Source: Chryseobacterium oncorhynchi (lineage in GTDB: Bacteria; Bacteroidota; Bacteroidia; Flavobacteriales; Weeksellaceae). From it: 64,000 nt of DNA. The notes under the pieces were generated by a model. The model had not been told where the DNA came from. It saw only the letters and a program-made list of their open reading frames with translations, and ran no database searches. This document shows, piece by piece, positions 17,169 to 25,111 of the stretch; positions within the stretch are counted from its first letter, which is position 1; each line of letters opens with the position of its first letter. The DNA is taken from assembly GCF_002899895.1 (NCBI RefSeq), contig NZ_PPEI02000006.1, positions 1-64,000 on the forward strand, given 5' to 3'. The translations under genes and the position numbers were made by a program.

Positions 17169-18245
17169 TTATTTATAAGATATGGGTAAAATATTGTCTG
17201 TATGTTGATCTATCGGGAGCAAAAACTGGTTCAGTAAAGCTCTGCCATTTTTGATGTGGGTTTCAATTTCCGGTTTTCTTTCTGCTTCATATTTTTTGAA
17301 AGCTTCGGTTACAAAATCTTCCTCAACTAAATATTTAGTTAATATATAAGAATCCTTTAGTGCTGAGGTGACACCCTGACTTGTAAATGGTATAAGAGGA
17401 TGCGCTGCATCACCTATGAATACAATGTTGTCTGTGTGAAACGGATTGAGTTCCTCCAATTCATATACACACCATAAATGTACGTTTTCGTAACTGGATT
17501 TTTGTATGATTGAAGAAACTAATGGATGCCATTCTTCAAATATTTCAAGCATATACTTTTTTAAGTTATCAGCAGGGCATTCGTTGACCTTATATTTTTC
17601 ATTATCGAATTGGGAATACCAAAGAATGGTGTCATGAGAAAGTTTGAGGATCCCAAAAGTAAGTCCACCCTGATCATGATGGAATTTCATGAAATCATTC
17701 TCAATTCCGTCTGCTATTTCTTTGTCTTGAATAATATTGACTACCTCGTTTTCTCTTACTGTCCTCATTTTTTCATCTTTAAAAAGACTTCTTCTGATTC
17801 GGCTTCTGGAACCATCGGAGATAATAGCAATATCAGCTTCAATATAGGTTCCGTCTGGCTGCTTCAAACTTCCTTTTTGTAGATCGCAGGGAATTACTGT
17901 TTTTTCATAGGTTATTTTCTCTGGAGAGATATTCCGAGATAAAAGATTGATTAATGAATGTCTTGAAATCGCAAAAACATTGTTGAGGTCTTTCTCTGTG
18001 AGTATCTTTCCTGTATGGGAATATTGAATGTATTTTTTGAGAAAACTTCCATGTTCAAAAAGAAGATCGGAATCAATAATCTGGGTTAGATATTCAATTC
18101 CCTCTTGTGGAATGAGAAAACCATGACCTGCAAGATCCTCTTTTTTTCTTCTTTCATAGATGTGGTAGTCTATCTTATGTTTTTCGAGATAATTCGCCAT
18201 GCTTAAGCCGGAAATACCGGCGCCTACGACAGCAATTTTGTTCAT
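17169..18245 (-). CDS. FAD-dependent monooxygenase (group A)
   Basis: A 358-residue flavoprotein. It has the Rossmann GAGISG motif (8-13), the DG motif DGSRSRIR near the middle, and the second FAD motif GDAAHPLIPFTSQGVTSALKDS toward the end, typical of group A aromatic-ring monooxygenases using NAD(P)H. The ATG at 18245 was chosen over one at 18335 because it begins the Rossmann strand directly and a promoter box at 18312-18319 lies between them. It is the first gene of an operon with the PatB/MalY-type enzyme; tryptophanase is the next gene upstream, separated by a terminator. The substrate is unknown. Confidence 0.88.
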   Translation of the reverse strand: MNKIAVVGAGISGLSMANYLEKHKIDYHIYERRKKEDLAGHGFLIPQEGIEYLTQIIDSDLLFEHGSFLKKYIQYSHTGKILTEKDLNNVFAISRHSLINLLSRNISPEKITYEKTVIPCDLQKGSLKQPDGTYIEADIAIISDGSRSRIRRSLFKDEKMRTVRENEVVNIIQDKEIADGIENDFMKFHHDQGGLTFGILKLSHDTILWYSQFDNEKYKVNECPADNLKKYMLEIFEEWHPLVSSIIQKSSYENVHLWCVYELEELNPFHTDNIVFIGDAAHPLIPFTSQGVTSALKDSYILTKYLVEEDFVTEAFKKYEAERKPEIETHIKNGRALLNQFLLPIDQHTDNILPISYK

Positions 18246-18311
18246 TTTCGGAATAATAGTTTTTTTCAGGTTAGTGTTTAAGTTATTTTTTAATCTGCAT
18301 TTAGATCGGCA

Positions 18312-18319
18312 CAAAATTA
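18312..18319 (-). promoter_or_regulatory. -7 promoter box of the FAD monooxygenase operon
   Basis: TAATTTTG on the minus strand, about 67 bases before the ATG at 18245; it rules out the longer reading frame starting at 18335. Confidence 0.55.
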
Positions 18320-18489
18320 AAGTAAAAACATTCACTATTTTGAAAAAATAAATTATTTTGATTGCGGATTGTTGAAATGTTAAATGGAAAGCATAAGATG
18401 CAAAAAAAAATTAAAAGTAAGATTTTGAAAATGATGAGTATTCAGAAGATGAGGTGATGGAGAACCTATTTATTATAAAGTTTTAAGAT

Positions 18490-18519
18490 AAAAAAAACCG
18501 GAATTTTTTTCCGGTTTTG
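18490..18519 (-). terminator. Terminator of tnaA
   Basis: AAAACCGGAA and TTCCGGTTTT pair around a short A/T loop; on the minus strand it is followed by eight T residues, ten bases after the tnaA stop. Confidence 0.85.
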
Positions 18520-18529
18520 CTTCTTATGA

Positions 18530-19906
18530 TTATGCTTTTTCAAGCTGAACAGTAAAGTGTCTTAAAATCTCTGGTTCCCAGGTAATTTTATAGCCTTTAG
18601 CTATTTCTTCGCGTCTCTCATATACGTTCTTTATAGCTGCAGCAATATAGTCCATGTGGTTATTGGTATATGTTCTTCTAGGAATTGCAAGACGTACCAA
18701 TTCCAGCTTAGGATAACGGTTTTGTCTTGTTTCCGGATCCCTGTCTGCTAATAATGTTCCGATTTCAACGGTTCTGATTCCTGCTTCCTTGTAAATTTCA
18801 AGACCCAGGGTTTGTGCAGGATATTCTTCACGGGAAACATTTGGTAGGAAATTTAATGAATCAATAAAAACAGCATGTCCTCCGATTGGTTTTTGAACAG
18901 GAATTCCATATTCTATCAATTTATGACCAAGGTATTCAACCTGAGAGATTCTGCTTTCAAGATAAGCGAATTCGGTTGCCTCATCAAGACCTACAGCCAA
19001 TGCAGCCATATCTCTTCCTGCCATTCCGCCATAGGTAATAAACCCTTCATAAATGATCGTAAAACTGGATGCTTTTCTGAAGATTTCCTCATTGTTTAGA
19101 GCGATAAATCCACCGATATTTACTAATCCGTCTTTTTTAGAGCTCATTGTCATACCATCACCATAGGAAAAGATTTCTTTGCAAATTTCCTTGATGCTTC
19201 TGTTCTCCTGACCCTGTTCTCTTTTCTTAATGAAATAGGCATTTTCTGCAAACCTTGCCGAGTCGAAAAATACAGGAATTCCATATTGATCAGAAAGTTC
19301 TTTTACGGCTTTCATATTCTCCAAAGAAACAGGCTGGCCTCCTGAAGAATTACAGGTAATGGTAATCAGGCAGAAAGGAATGTTTTCTTTAGGGTGGCTT
19401 TTATAAATTTCCTCGAGCTTTTCAAGGTTAATATTTCCTTTGAATGGATGTAAGTCATTAATATCAAAAGCTTCATCTATTGTACAGTCAATGGCATGTG
19501 CCTTTCTGAATTCGATGTGTCCCTTTGTTGTGTCAAAATGAGAGTTACCCGGAACTACATTTCCTTCCTTTACCAATACAGAAAAAAGAACATTTTCAGC
19601 TGCTCTGCCTTGGTGGGTTGGTAATAGATATTTGAAACCGGTAATTCTTTCAACGGTATTCTGTAGTTGTTCGAAAGAACGTGATCCTGCATAGCTTTCA
19701 TCTCCGGTCATTAATGCTGCCCATTGTTTGTCAGACATTGCTCCGGTTCCTGAATCTGTTAAAAGATCGATATATACGTGTGAAGATTTTAAATTGAAAA
19801 GATTATAATTGGCTTCTTTAAGCCATTGTTCTCTTTCTTCTCTGGTAGATTGATAGATTTCTTCCACCATTTTAATGCGGAAAGGTTCTGCGTACGGTAA
19901 TTTCAT
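18530..19906 (-). CDS. tnaA: Tryptophanase
   Basis: A 458-residue beta-eliminating lyase. Tryptophanase and tyrosine phenol-lyase are close relatives; here the diagnostic positions favour tryptophanase: FDTTKGH (Asp125, where tyrosine phenol-lyase has Thr), TVEIG near residue 380 (where tyrosine phenol-lyase has MERG with Arg), DSARFAENAYFIK and EPEILRHFT. The PLP lysine is in MSSKKDG (257/258). The reaction splits tryptophan into indole, pyruvate and ammonia. It is a single gene with its own terminator and a perfect 19-bp palindrome upstream. No TnaC-like leader peptide or tnaB permease is adjacent. Confidence 0.92.
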   Translation of the reverse strand: MKLPYAEPFRIKMVEEIYQSTREEREQWLKEANYNLFNLKSSHVYIDLLTDSGTGAMSDKQWAALMTGDESYAGSRSFEQLQNTVERITGFKYLLPTHQGRAAENVLFSVLVKEGNVVPGNSHFDTTKGHIEFRKAHAIDCTIDEAFDINDLHPFKGNINLEKLEEIYKSHPKENIPFCLITITCNSSGGQPVSLENMKAVKELSDQYGIPVFFDSARFAENAYFIKKREQGQENRSIKEICKEIFSYGDGMTMSSKKDGLVNIGGFIALNNEEIFRKASSFTIIYEGFITYGGMAGRDMAALAVGLDEATEFAYLESRISQVEYLGHKLIEYGIPVQKPIGGHAVFIDSLNFLPNVSREEYPAQTLGLEIYKEAGIRTVEIGTLLADRDPETRQNRYPKLELVRLAIPRRTYTNNHMDYIAAAIKNVYERREEIAKGYKITWEPEILRHFTVQLEKA

Positions 19907-19945
19907 GAGTTAATTATGTTTTAAATTGTATGTAAAGAAAATTTG

Positions 19946-19964
19946 TTTGAAAATAATTTTCAAA
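19946..19964. promoter_or_regulatory. 19-bp palindrome upstream of tnaA
   Basis: TTTGAAAAT, a central A, and ATTTTCAAA form a perfect palindrome 40 bases before the tnaA ATG. Its size and symmetry suit a dimeric regulator site. AT-rich sequence makes chance symmetry possible. Confidence 0.4.
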
Positions 19965-19994
19965 TTCATCAAAGTATAGATAAGGTGATAGAGC

Positions 19995-20612
19995 TTACTC
20001 CGGAGCCTTAAATATATTTTCATCAGAATGGAATCCTGCTACACCACCGCTTACTGCAAACTTCATTGCAGACGCTGCTGTCATTCCCACTACAGGTTTG
20101 ATGTTTTTTTCTTCAGTAACAATTACCCACCCTGAAATTGCGTACGAGTGGGGTAAATATACCGCAACGTAATTATGCTTGTCAACGTCCGACATTTCTT
20201 TTTGGGTTAAAAAACCGATTCTCCAGATCTCCGGATTTTCATTGGTTTTTACCCATACAGGATCGTTGAATTTTTTCTTGTCACCCACAAATGAAGACAT
20301 AACGTCTTTAGTAGGAGTATAAATGTGCTTTACTCCGGGAGTCTTTTCCAATAAACTATCCATAGTGTCGAAGAAAAATCTTCCCACCACAAATTTATTT
20401 CCCAGAAATCCTAAAATAGCAGTAAATAATATGGTTGAAACAAAAACAAGTCCGGGAACCTGTTTTGCAAGCGAAGGAACAAGATTATCAATAGCACTGA
20501 CAATATACCAGATTACAAAAATGGTAAGTCCAATAGGCCCAATAATAACCAACCCCTGAAAAAAGTTTTTCAGAAAAAAATTGGTAATACTTTCAAAGCT
20601 TGGTTTCTTCAA
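19995..20612 (-). CDS. DUF502 family membrane protein
   Basis: A 205-residue protein with two N-terminal membrane helices (FFQGLVIIGPIGLTIFVIWYIV and LVFVSTILFTAILGFLGNKFV) and the DUF502 signature PGVKHIYTPTKDVMSSFVGDKKKF, followed by a C-terminal domain with VAVYLPHSYAISGWVIVTEEKNI. Family members are inner-membrane proteins of unknown role, found widely in bacteria and in plants. It starts 24 bases after miaE and is probably co-transcribed with it. Confidence 0.9.
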   Translation of the reverse strand: MKKPSFESITNFFLKNFFQGLVIIGPIGLTIFVIWYIVSAIDNLVPSLAKQVPGLVFVSTILFTAILGFLGNKFVVGRFFFDTMDSLLEKTPGVKHIYTPTKDVMSSFVGDKKKFNDPVWVKTNENPEIWRIGFLTQKEMSDVDKHNYVAVYLPHSYAISGWVIVTEEKNIKPVVGMTAASAMKFAVSGGVAGFHSDENIFKAPE

Positions 20613-20636
20613 CGTTTATTTTTTACTATTTATATT

Positions 20637-21215
20637 TTAACCGTGTATAGTTTCTTTATTACCGTAGGATTTAATAATACTGGCTTCATATTCCAGCCAT
20701 TCTTCCCAACGTTTGTTTACCTTTTCAATATCGCCCAACTGTCTTGCGAAACCAATGAAAGTAGTATAGTGATTAGCTTCTGAGATCATTAATTCTTTAT
20801 AAAAAATTTTAAGCTCTTCATCCTTAATGTTTTCGGTAAGAACTTTGAACCTTTCACAACTTCTTGCTTCAATCATGGCTGCGAAAAGCAGTTTGTCAAC
20901 AATCAGGTCTTCTCTGCTTCCCTGAACAACAAACTTAGCCAGTTCATTGACGTAATCATCTTTTCTGGCTTTTCCGAAAACAAATCCCCTCTTTTTGATA
21001 ATCTCATGAACCTGGCTGAAATGGTCAAGTTCTTCCTGCGCAATGGCAATAAGTTCTGTGATGATTTCCGGATGTTCGGGGAGCATATTGATTAAACTGA
21101 TGGCATTTGTAGTGGCTTTCTGTTCACACCACGCATGATCCGTTAAAATTTCTCCTATGTTTCCTTCTGCAATATTTGCCCACCTTGGATCGGTAGGAAG
21201 TTTCAACTTAAACAT
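20637..21215 (-). CDS. miaE: tRNA-(ms2io6A)-hydroxylase
   Basis: A 192-residue ferritin-like diiron protein of the MiaE family, which hydroxylates the isopentenyl group of ms2i6A at position 37 of tRNAs reading UNN codons. Iron ligands are visible as paired Glu/His motifs: EQKATTNAISLI, EELDHFSQVHEII (about 80-92), EARSCERF and EANHYTTFIGFAR. It acts after MiaA and MiaB; miaB is in this window at 41891. It is followed closely by the DUF502 gene. Confidence 0.9.
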   Translation of the reverse strand: MFKLKLPTDPRWANIAEGNIGEILTDHAWCEQKATTNAISLINMLPEHPEIITELIAIAQEELDHFSQVHEIIKKRGFVFGKARKDDYVNELAKFVVQGSREDLIVDKLLFAAMIEARSCERFKVLTENIKDEELKIFYKELMISEANHYTTFIGFARQLGDIEKVNKRWEEWLEYEASIIKSYGNKETIHG

Positions 21216-21290
21216 GTTTTGAATTTTTTGTAAAAATAAAATAAATTGCGATAATAAAGATCATTTTATTTCAATTTGACCGGTAAAATA

Positions 21291-22379
21291 TCAAGAAGCG
21301 GTCTTTCTTCTTAGGAATTCCAAAATATTCCATCCCAGACTGTCTACTTTTTTCAATCCTGAAGAAATGATGAATGCCAGAATGATATTAATAACATAAA
21401 CAAGCATCATCAAAAGCCACCAAGGCATGTTTTCCTTTAATGGAACTACCAGAAAATAAACCAATGAAGAGCTTATTCCCTGTGCAAAATAGAAGAAAAT
21501 AGCATTTTTACCGATGTAGGTGATGAAGTTATCCTGAGTGACTTTTAATCTGTTGTATAAAACGAATAAGGTTACCAATGAGAATTGTGCCCAGATGATA
21601 TAAGGGATTTTAGGAGGAAATTTATTTTTGTTGATCTTATAAAAGATTTCATTTCCATAGTACCAAAACATCCATGTTAATGCAATGGCAACAAGAGCAT
21701 ATAAAATAGGAATTGCTTTAGTGGGAATTTTTTTCCCACGCATTTTGTTTCCAATTAGAAATACAGCAAGATAAAATGCTACATAACCTACCTGTCCTGC
21801 CGGATAGTATTCAGGGAATATATTGAATAGTAGCGTAAGACCAATGCAAAGACCAATGAACCAGTTAATGTGCTTTGGAAAAAACCTTAGGATTAATACA
21901 CCAAAAACAGTTAGGATAAAATATACTTTCAGGTACCAAAAACTTCCCATGACTACCGGAAATGTATCTGCATTGGTATATTGATGAAGATACCAGTTAC
22001 CAAGGTTTTGCCATTGAGGGATCATTGATATTTCAGTGGCAGAGTATTTTGATCCAAAGGTTGAGTAAAAACTCTGCAACCATTCCAACGAAAAGAAAGT
22101 CAGTCCGAAAATCTTAAAGAAGTAATCTAAAAAGAAAAGGAACGTTACAAAGATCATATAAGTGATTTGTAGTTTCAATAACCTGTAAAAGGTTTTTTCA
22201 ATATTTGCTCCAGAGGTGATTCCGCTTAATGCATAGAAGAGCGCGACATCAAAAACAAGGGAAAATACCCTTACTTCTGCGGGAATATAAAATTGCCCCG
22301 ACCAAAAAGCTGTATGGATAAAGATGATGGATAGGGTAGCCAGTCCTTTTGCGAAGTCAATGTAGAGATCTCTGTTCAT
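21291..22379 (-). CDS. Acyltransferase 3-like membrane protein
   Basis: A 362-residue integral membrane protein with about ten helices, starting RDLYIDFAKGLATLSIIFIHTAFW, the pattern of the acyltransferase 3 (OafA/WecH-like) family with the conserved D-x-AKGxA and the later His. Such enzymes O-acylate surface sugars. The ATG at 22379 was chosen over one at 22451 because a -7 box (22397-22404) lies between them. It stands as a single gene; no glycan cluster is adjacent. Confidence 0.8.
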   Translation of the reverse strand: MNRDLYIDFAKGLATLSIIFIHTAFWSGQFYIPAEVRVFSLVFDVALFYALSGITSGANIEKTFYRLLKLQITYMIFVTFLFFLDYFFKIFGLTFFSLEWLQSFYSTFGSKYSATEISMIPQWQNLGNWYLHQYTNADTFPVVMGSFWYLKVYFILTVFGVLILRFFPKHINWFIGLCIGLTLLFNIFPEYYPAGQVGYVAFYLAVFLIGNKMRGKKIPTKAIPILYALVAIALTWMFWYYGNEIFYKINKNKFPPKIPYIIWAQFSLVTLFVLYNRLKVTQDNFITYIGKNAIFFYFAQGISSSLVYFLVVPLKENMPWWLLMMLVYVINIILAFIISSGLKKVDSLGWNILEFLRRKTAS

Positions 22380-22396
22380 TATTATAGGATATGGCT

Positions 22397-22404
22397 CAAA
22401 AGTA
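22397..22404 (-). promoter_or_regulatory. -7 promoter box of the acyltransferase gene
   Basis: TACTTTTG on the minus strand, 18 bases before the ATG at 22379. Confidence 0.55.
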
Positions 22405-22497
22405 AATAAACTTCCGTTATTTTTCAAATCAAATAAAAAGAGGTAGAACATGTTCGTCTACCTCCTTTCTTAAATATGCTAAAAATGAATGTTTCGA

Positions 22498-23385
22498 TTA
22501 TTGAAGGTGTTTAAATTCTTCTGCAGAAATTTCACCAGACTGAATTTTTCTCAACTCGTCTATATACTGGCTCATATAAGCATCAATTTCAGGGTTGGCA
22601 GTATTTTTTGCTACTTTATAAGTTCCGTTAAGAACCCCCTGATAGTAATAGAAGAAGTTATAGTCAAAATTTGATGCATCAAGATCATACTGTCCCAATA
22701 GGAATCCTAAACGAACTGCAGATCTTCTTTGTGCAGGTGTTCCGTGGTGTCCAGGGCTTGATGTTTGGTAATCTCCAATGCTTTGTGCAAACTCATAGGC
22801 TGATGCGATCTCAGAGAAGTTGGTTTTGTTGTAACCATTTGGTCTTCTTAGATAATATCCTGCAAATCCATCTGCTTCCAATTCATTGGGTCTTGCTGTA
22901 TTTTCATTTACAGACGGAAGTCCGAATATATATTGTAGCTGGTGGCCATATTCATGGGCTAGGATCATTGCGTTTACAATGTCTCCCCCTTTAGCCTTTG
23001 CGTCATAATAGATCGCATACCCATAATAGATCTTTCCCGTAGAATAGGAAATCGCATTATACGTTGAATTGAAATTGGATGGATCATTCACAAATCTTAG
23101 TGTAGGATTGCTTCTTCCCCATAAGCTTGCAATCTTAGTCATTTGAGAATTCATAAAATTAGTGTCTGTTGCGTTTTGAAGTCCAGTCACTAAAACTGAA
23201 TTGTTACTCCAGTTGTTGTCTACATAGTAACATACTTTTTCAAGTTCACTAGGTTGTTCAACCTTTGCATTAAGTGTTTCTTGTTGTGGTAGAGCGGTGT
23301 CTTCCATTTTGTCATCACTACATGCTGTCAGAAATGATCCAGCAATGGCGCCTGCTAGTAAGCAGAGATTAAAGTTTCTTTTCAT
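22498..23385 (-). CDS. Neutral zinc metallopeptidase lipoprotein (YpfJ-like)
   Basis: A 295-residue lipoprotein (lipobox ending at Cys22, SFLTACSDD). The zinc site HEYGH (144-148) is followed by NELEADGFAGYYL (about 168-180) with the third ligand and by GHHGTPAQRRSAVRLGF, the pattern of the YpfJ / zinc-peptidase family. It should face the periplasm or the cell surface. The start at 23385 gives a proper signal peptide; a longer frame from 23442 would bury it. The substrate is unknown. Confidence 0.85.
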   Translation of the reverse strand: MKRNFNLCLLAGAIAGSFLTACSDDKMEDTALPQQETLNAKVEQPSELEKVCYYVDNNWSNNSVLVTGLQNATDTNFMNSQMTKIASLWGRSNPTLRFVNDPSNFNSTYNAISYSTGKIYYGYAIYYDAKAKGGDIVNAMILAHEYGHQLQYIFGLPSVNENTARPNELEADGFAGYYLRRPNGYNKTNFSEIASAYEFAQSIGDYQTSSPGHHGTPAQRRSAVRLGFLLGQYDLDASNFDYNFFYYYQGVLNGTYKVAKNTANPEIDAYMSQYIDELRKIQSGEISAEEFKHLQ

Positions 23386-23530
23386 ATAATAATTTAGTTG
23401 GTGAAACGAAGTTATAAAATTATCTCTTATATATGAGCACATTATTATGAAAAATTATTCAAAACATAGTGAATTTGTTTTTTATTTAAAAAACATTGCT
23501 TTGATTGTAAGCTATTTAGAAATTTAATTG

Positions 23531-23538
23531 TATATTTG
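23531..23538 (+). promoter_or_regulatory. -7 promoter box of rplU-rpmA
   Basis: TATATTTG, 32 bases before the rplU ATG; a TTG at 23505-23507 is a possible -33 element at about the right spacing. Confidence 0.65.
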
Positions 23539-23569
23539 CACCTCGAAATAACTAAAAATTTTATAAACA

Positions 23570-24145
23570 ATGTTTGCAATTGTAGAAATAGCAGGGCTTC
23601 AATACAAAGTTGAGCAAGACCAGAAGTTGTTTGTAAACCGTTTAAAAGGAGATAAAGGAGGAAAAGTTTCTTTCGATAAAGTTCTTCTTACTGTAAACGG
23701 AGCAATCACTGTAGGCGCCCCAGCTGTAAGCGGTATCACTGTGGAAGCAGAGATCCTAGACCACGTAAAAGCTGATAAAGTAATCGTTTTCAAAAAGAAA
23801 AGAAGAAAAGGTTACAAAGTGAAAAACGGTCACAGACAATCTTTAACTCAAATCGTAATCACTGGTATTACTGGTTTTGAAGGTGGAGCTAAAAAAGCTG
23901 CTAAAAAAGAAACTGTGAAAGCAGAAGTTCTTTCTGACCACGCAACTGTTAACTTTGGTGAAGATCACGAGCTGAACTACCACTTAAAGAAAAACAACTT
24001 GTCTCAGTCTAAAGAGAACAGAGAAACTTTGATTACTTTAGGTAAAGCAGTTAAAGTTGAATTAGAAAAGAATATTCTTACTCATGAAGAAGTAGATGCT
24101 GCTATCATTAAGAATATTGATCAATTTAAAGCACTTAATAAATAA
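23570..24145 (+). CDS. rplU: Ribosomal protein L21 with C-terminal extension
   Basis: Large-subunit protein L21. Residues 1 to about 103 are the canonical L21 fold (MFAIVEIAGLQYKVEQDQ, FKKKRRKGYKVKNGHRQSLTQIVI). Usual L21 ends there; this one continues to 191 residues with an Ala/Lys-rich linker (GAKKAAKKETVKAEV) and a roughly 75-residue tail predicted to be helical (NYHLKKNN to FKALNK). The reading frame is intact and followed after 12 bases by rpmA, so it is not a frameshift. Codon use looks highly adapted. Confidence 0.97.
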   Translation: MFAIVEIAGLQYKVEQDQKLFVNRLKGDKGGKVSFDKVLLTVNGAITVGAPAVSGITVEAEILDHVKADKVIVFKKKRRKGYKVKNGHRQSLTQIVITGITGFEGGAKKAAKKETVKAEVLSDHATVNFGEDHELNYHLKKNNLSQSKENRETLITLGKAVKVELEKNILTHEEVDAAIIKNIDQFKALNK

Positions 24146-24157
24146 TCCAGTAATAAA

Positions 24158-24415
24158 ATGGCACACAAGAAAGGAGTCGGTAGTTCCAAGAACGGTAGAG
24201 AGTCTCACTCTAAAAGATTAGGTGTGAAGATTTTCGGAGGACAAGCAGCTATTGCCGGAAATATTATTGTTAGACAAAGAGGTACTCAACACCACCCAGG
24301 TGATAATGTTGGTATCGGTAAAGACCACACTTTGTTTGCATTAGTAGATGGTAAAGTAGTTTTCAGAAAGAAAGCAAACAACAGATCTTTCGTATCTGTA
24401 GAACCAAACGCATAA
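24158..24415 (+). CDS. rpmA: Ribosomal protein L27
   Basis: L27 (85 residues), with the standard start [23 protein letters not shown] and [27 protein letters not shown]. The N-terminal tail reaches the peptidyl-transferase centre. There is no N-terminal extension of the kind cleaved by Prp in Firmicutes. In operon with rplU and followed by a strong terminator. Confidence 0.98.
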   Translation: MAHKKGVGSSKNGRESHSKRLGVKIFGGQAAIAGNIIVRQRGTQHHPGDNVGIGKDHTLFALVDGKVVFRKKANNRSFVSVEPNA

Positions 24416-24437
24416 TTTTAAGCGTTTTATAAAGATT

Positions 24438-24470
24438 AAAGCCTCGGTATTTACCGAGGCTTTTTGTTTT
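24438..24470 (+). terminator. Terminator of rplU-rpmA
   Basis: AAAGCCTCGG, a six-base loop and CCGAGGCTTT followed by T residues. Confidence 0.92.
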
Positions 24471-24524
24471 CAATAGATTGGCAGGATATTTTTTCATAAT
24501 TTTCATTCATCAGTGAAAAATTTA

Positions 24525-24532
24525 TATATTTG
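24525..24532 (+). promoter_or_regulatory. -7 promoter box of the tandem peptide genes
   Basis: TATATTTG about 77 bases before the first peptide ATG, leaving a leader of about 70 bases. Confidence 0.5.
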
Positions 24533-24608
24533 TTAACCATCAAATAATAAATCACTTGCGTAAGCCGAAAAGCATAAAGAGTAGGCAATAAATTAAAACA
24601 AAATATCT

Positions 24609-24776
24609 ATGAAAAATCTAAAAAAACTAACAAAGAAAAATTTGAAAGCAATTAATGGAGGAGCAGGAACATGCCCACCAGTAGCAAATTCTTGTGTATC
24701 TTGGTGTAGATGGACTGCCTGGCAAAAAATGCATTGCCCATCAAATGTTTATGAAGAGCCTTGCGAGTGTATTTAA
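24609..24776 (+). CDS. Bacteriocin-like six-Cys peptide 1 (55 aa)
   Basis: A 55-residue peptide with leader MKNLKKLTKKNLKAINGG then AG, closely similar to the leader at 534-698. The core has six Cys at 22, 29, 33, 43, 52 and 54, with W-C-x2-W-TAWQ and a CxC ending. The downstream neighbour shares the same Cys framework and the TAWQ motif, so the two are tandem paralogues under one promoter. The Gly-Gly-Ala-Gly site suggests cleavage by a C39-type peptidase transporter, but none is in the window. No lanthipeptide or radical-SAM enzyme is adjacent, so disulfides or an unlinked maturation system are likelier. Confidence 0.85.
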   Translation: MKNLKKLTKKNLKAINGGAGTCPPVANSCVSWCRWTAWQKMHCPSNVYEEPCECI

Positions 24777-24803
24777 TGATTAATCAGATGAAGGTCTAAT
24801 CAG

Positions 24804-24977
24804 ATGAAAAATATTAGAAAAATTACCAAAGAACAGTTGAAATCAATCAAAGCAGGAAATGATTATAGATGTCCTGACTTTCTGGCAACAACATGTATAG
24901 AATGGTGTGGATTAACCGCATGGCAGCAACAACACTGCTTAAATGCTGTTATTGATCCTATGCCTTGTAATTGTTAA
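24804..24977 (+). CDS. Bacteriocin-like six-Cys peptide 2 (57 aa)
   Basis: A 57-residue peptide starting 27 bases after the first. The leader MKNIRKITKEQLKSIKAG keeps the pattern but has Lys-Ala-Gly instead of Gly-Gly at the presumed cleavage site. Six Cys at 23, 31, 35, 45, 55 and 57 have the same order and almost the same spacing as in peptide 1, including W-C-x2-TAWQ-x2-HC and the final CxC. The function is unknown; being a pair with diverged cores suggests a two-peptide product or diversifying duplicates. Confidence 0.83.
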   Translation: MKNIRKITKEQLKSIKAGNDYRCPDFLATTCIEWCGLTAWQQQHCLNAVIDPMPCNC

Positions 24978-25060
24978 GATTTGTAATATTTTCCAACTAT
25001 TAATATAATATTCGAAAGTTCTATTATTAAAATATATATTGGATAAGATTTGAAAATAAA

Positions 25061-25087
25061 ATGGGCGGCTTCGAAGAAGCCGCCCAT
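25061..25087. terminator. Perfect 12-bp palindrome, terminator-like
   Basis: ATGGGCGGCTTC and its complement around a GAA loop, between the convergent peptide genes and the DUF5686 gene. It has the same core as the palindrome at 9875-9907. Confidence 0.6.
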
Positions 25088-25111
25088 TATCATGTTTTAT
25101 TTTATATCTAT

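Noticed and set aside
18246-18335. 30-residue extension of the FAD monooxygenase
   Set aside because: A promoter box lies inside it and the Rossmann fold begins at the ATG at 18245.
18530-19906. Tyrosine phenol-lyase
   Set aside because: Asp125 in FDTTKGH and the VEIG motif match tryptophanase rather than the Thr and MERG found in tyrosine phenol-lyase.
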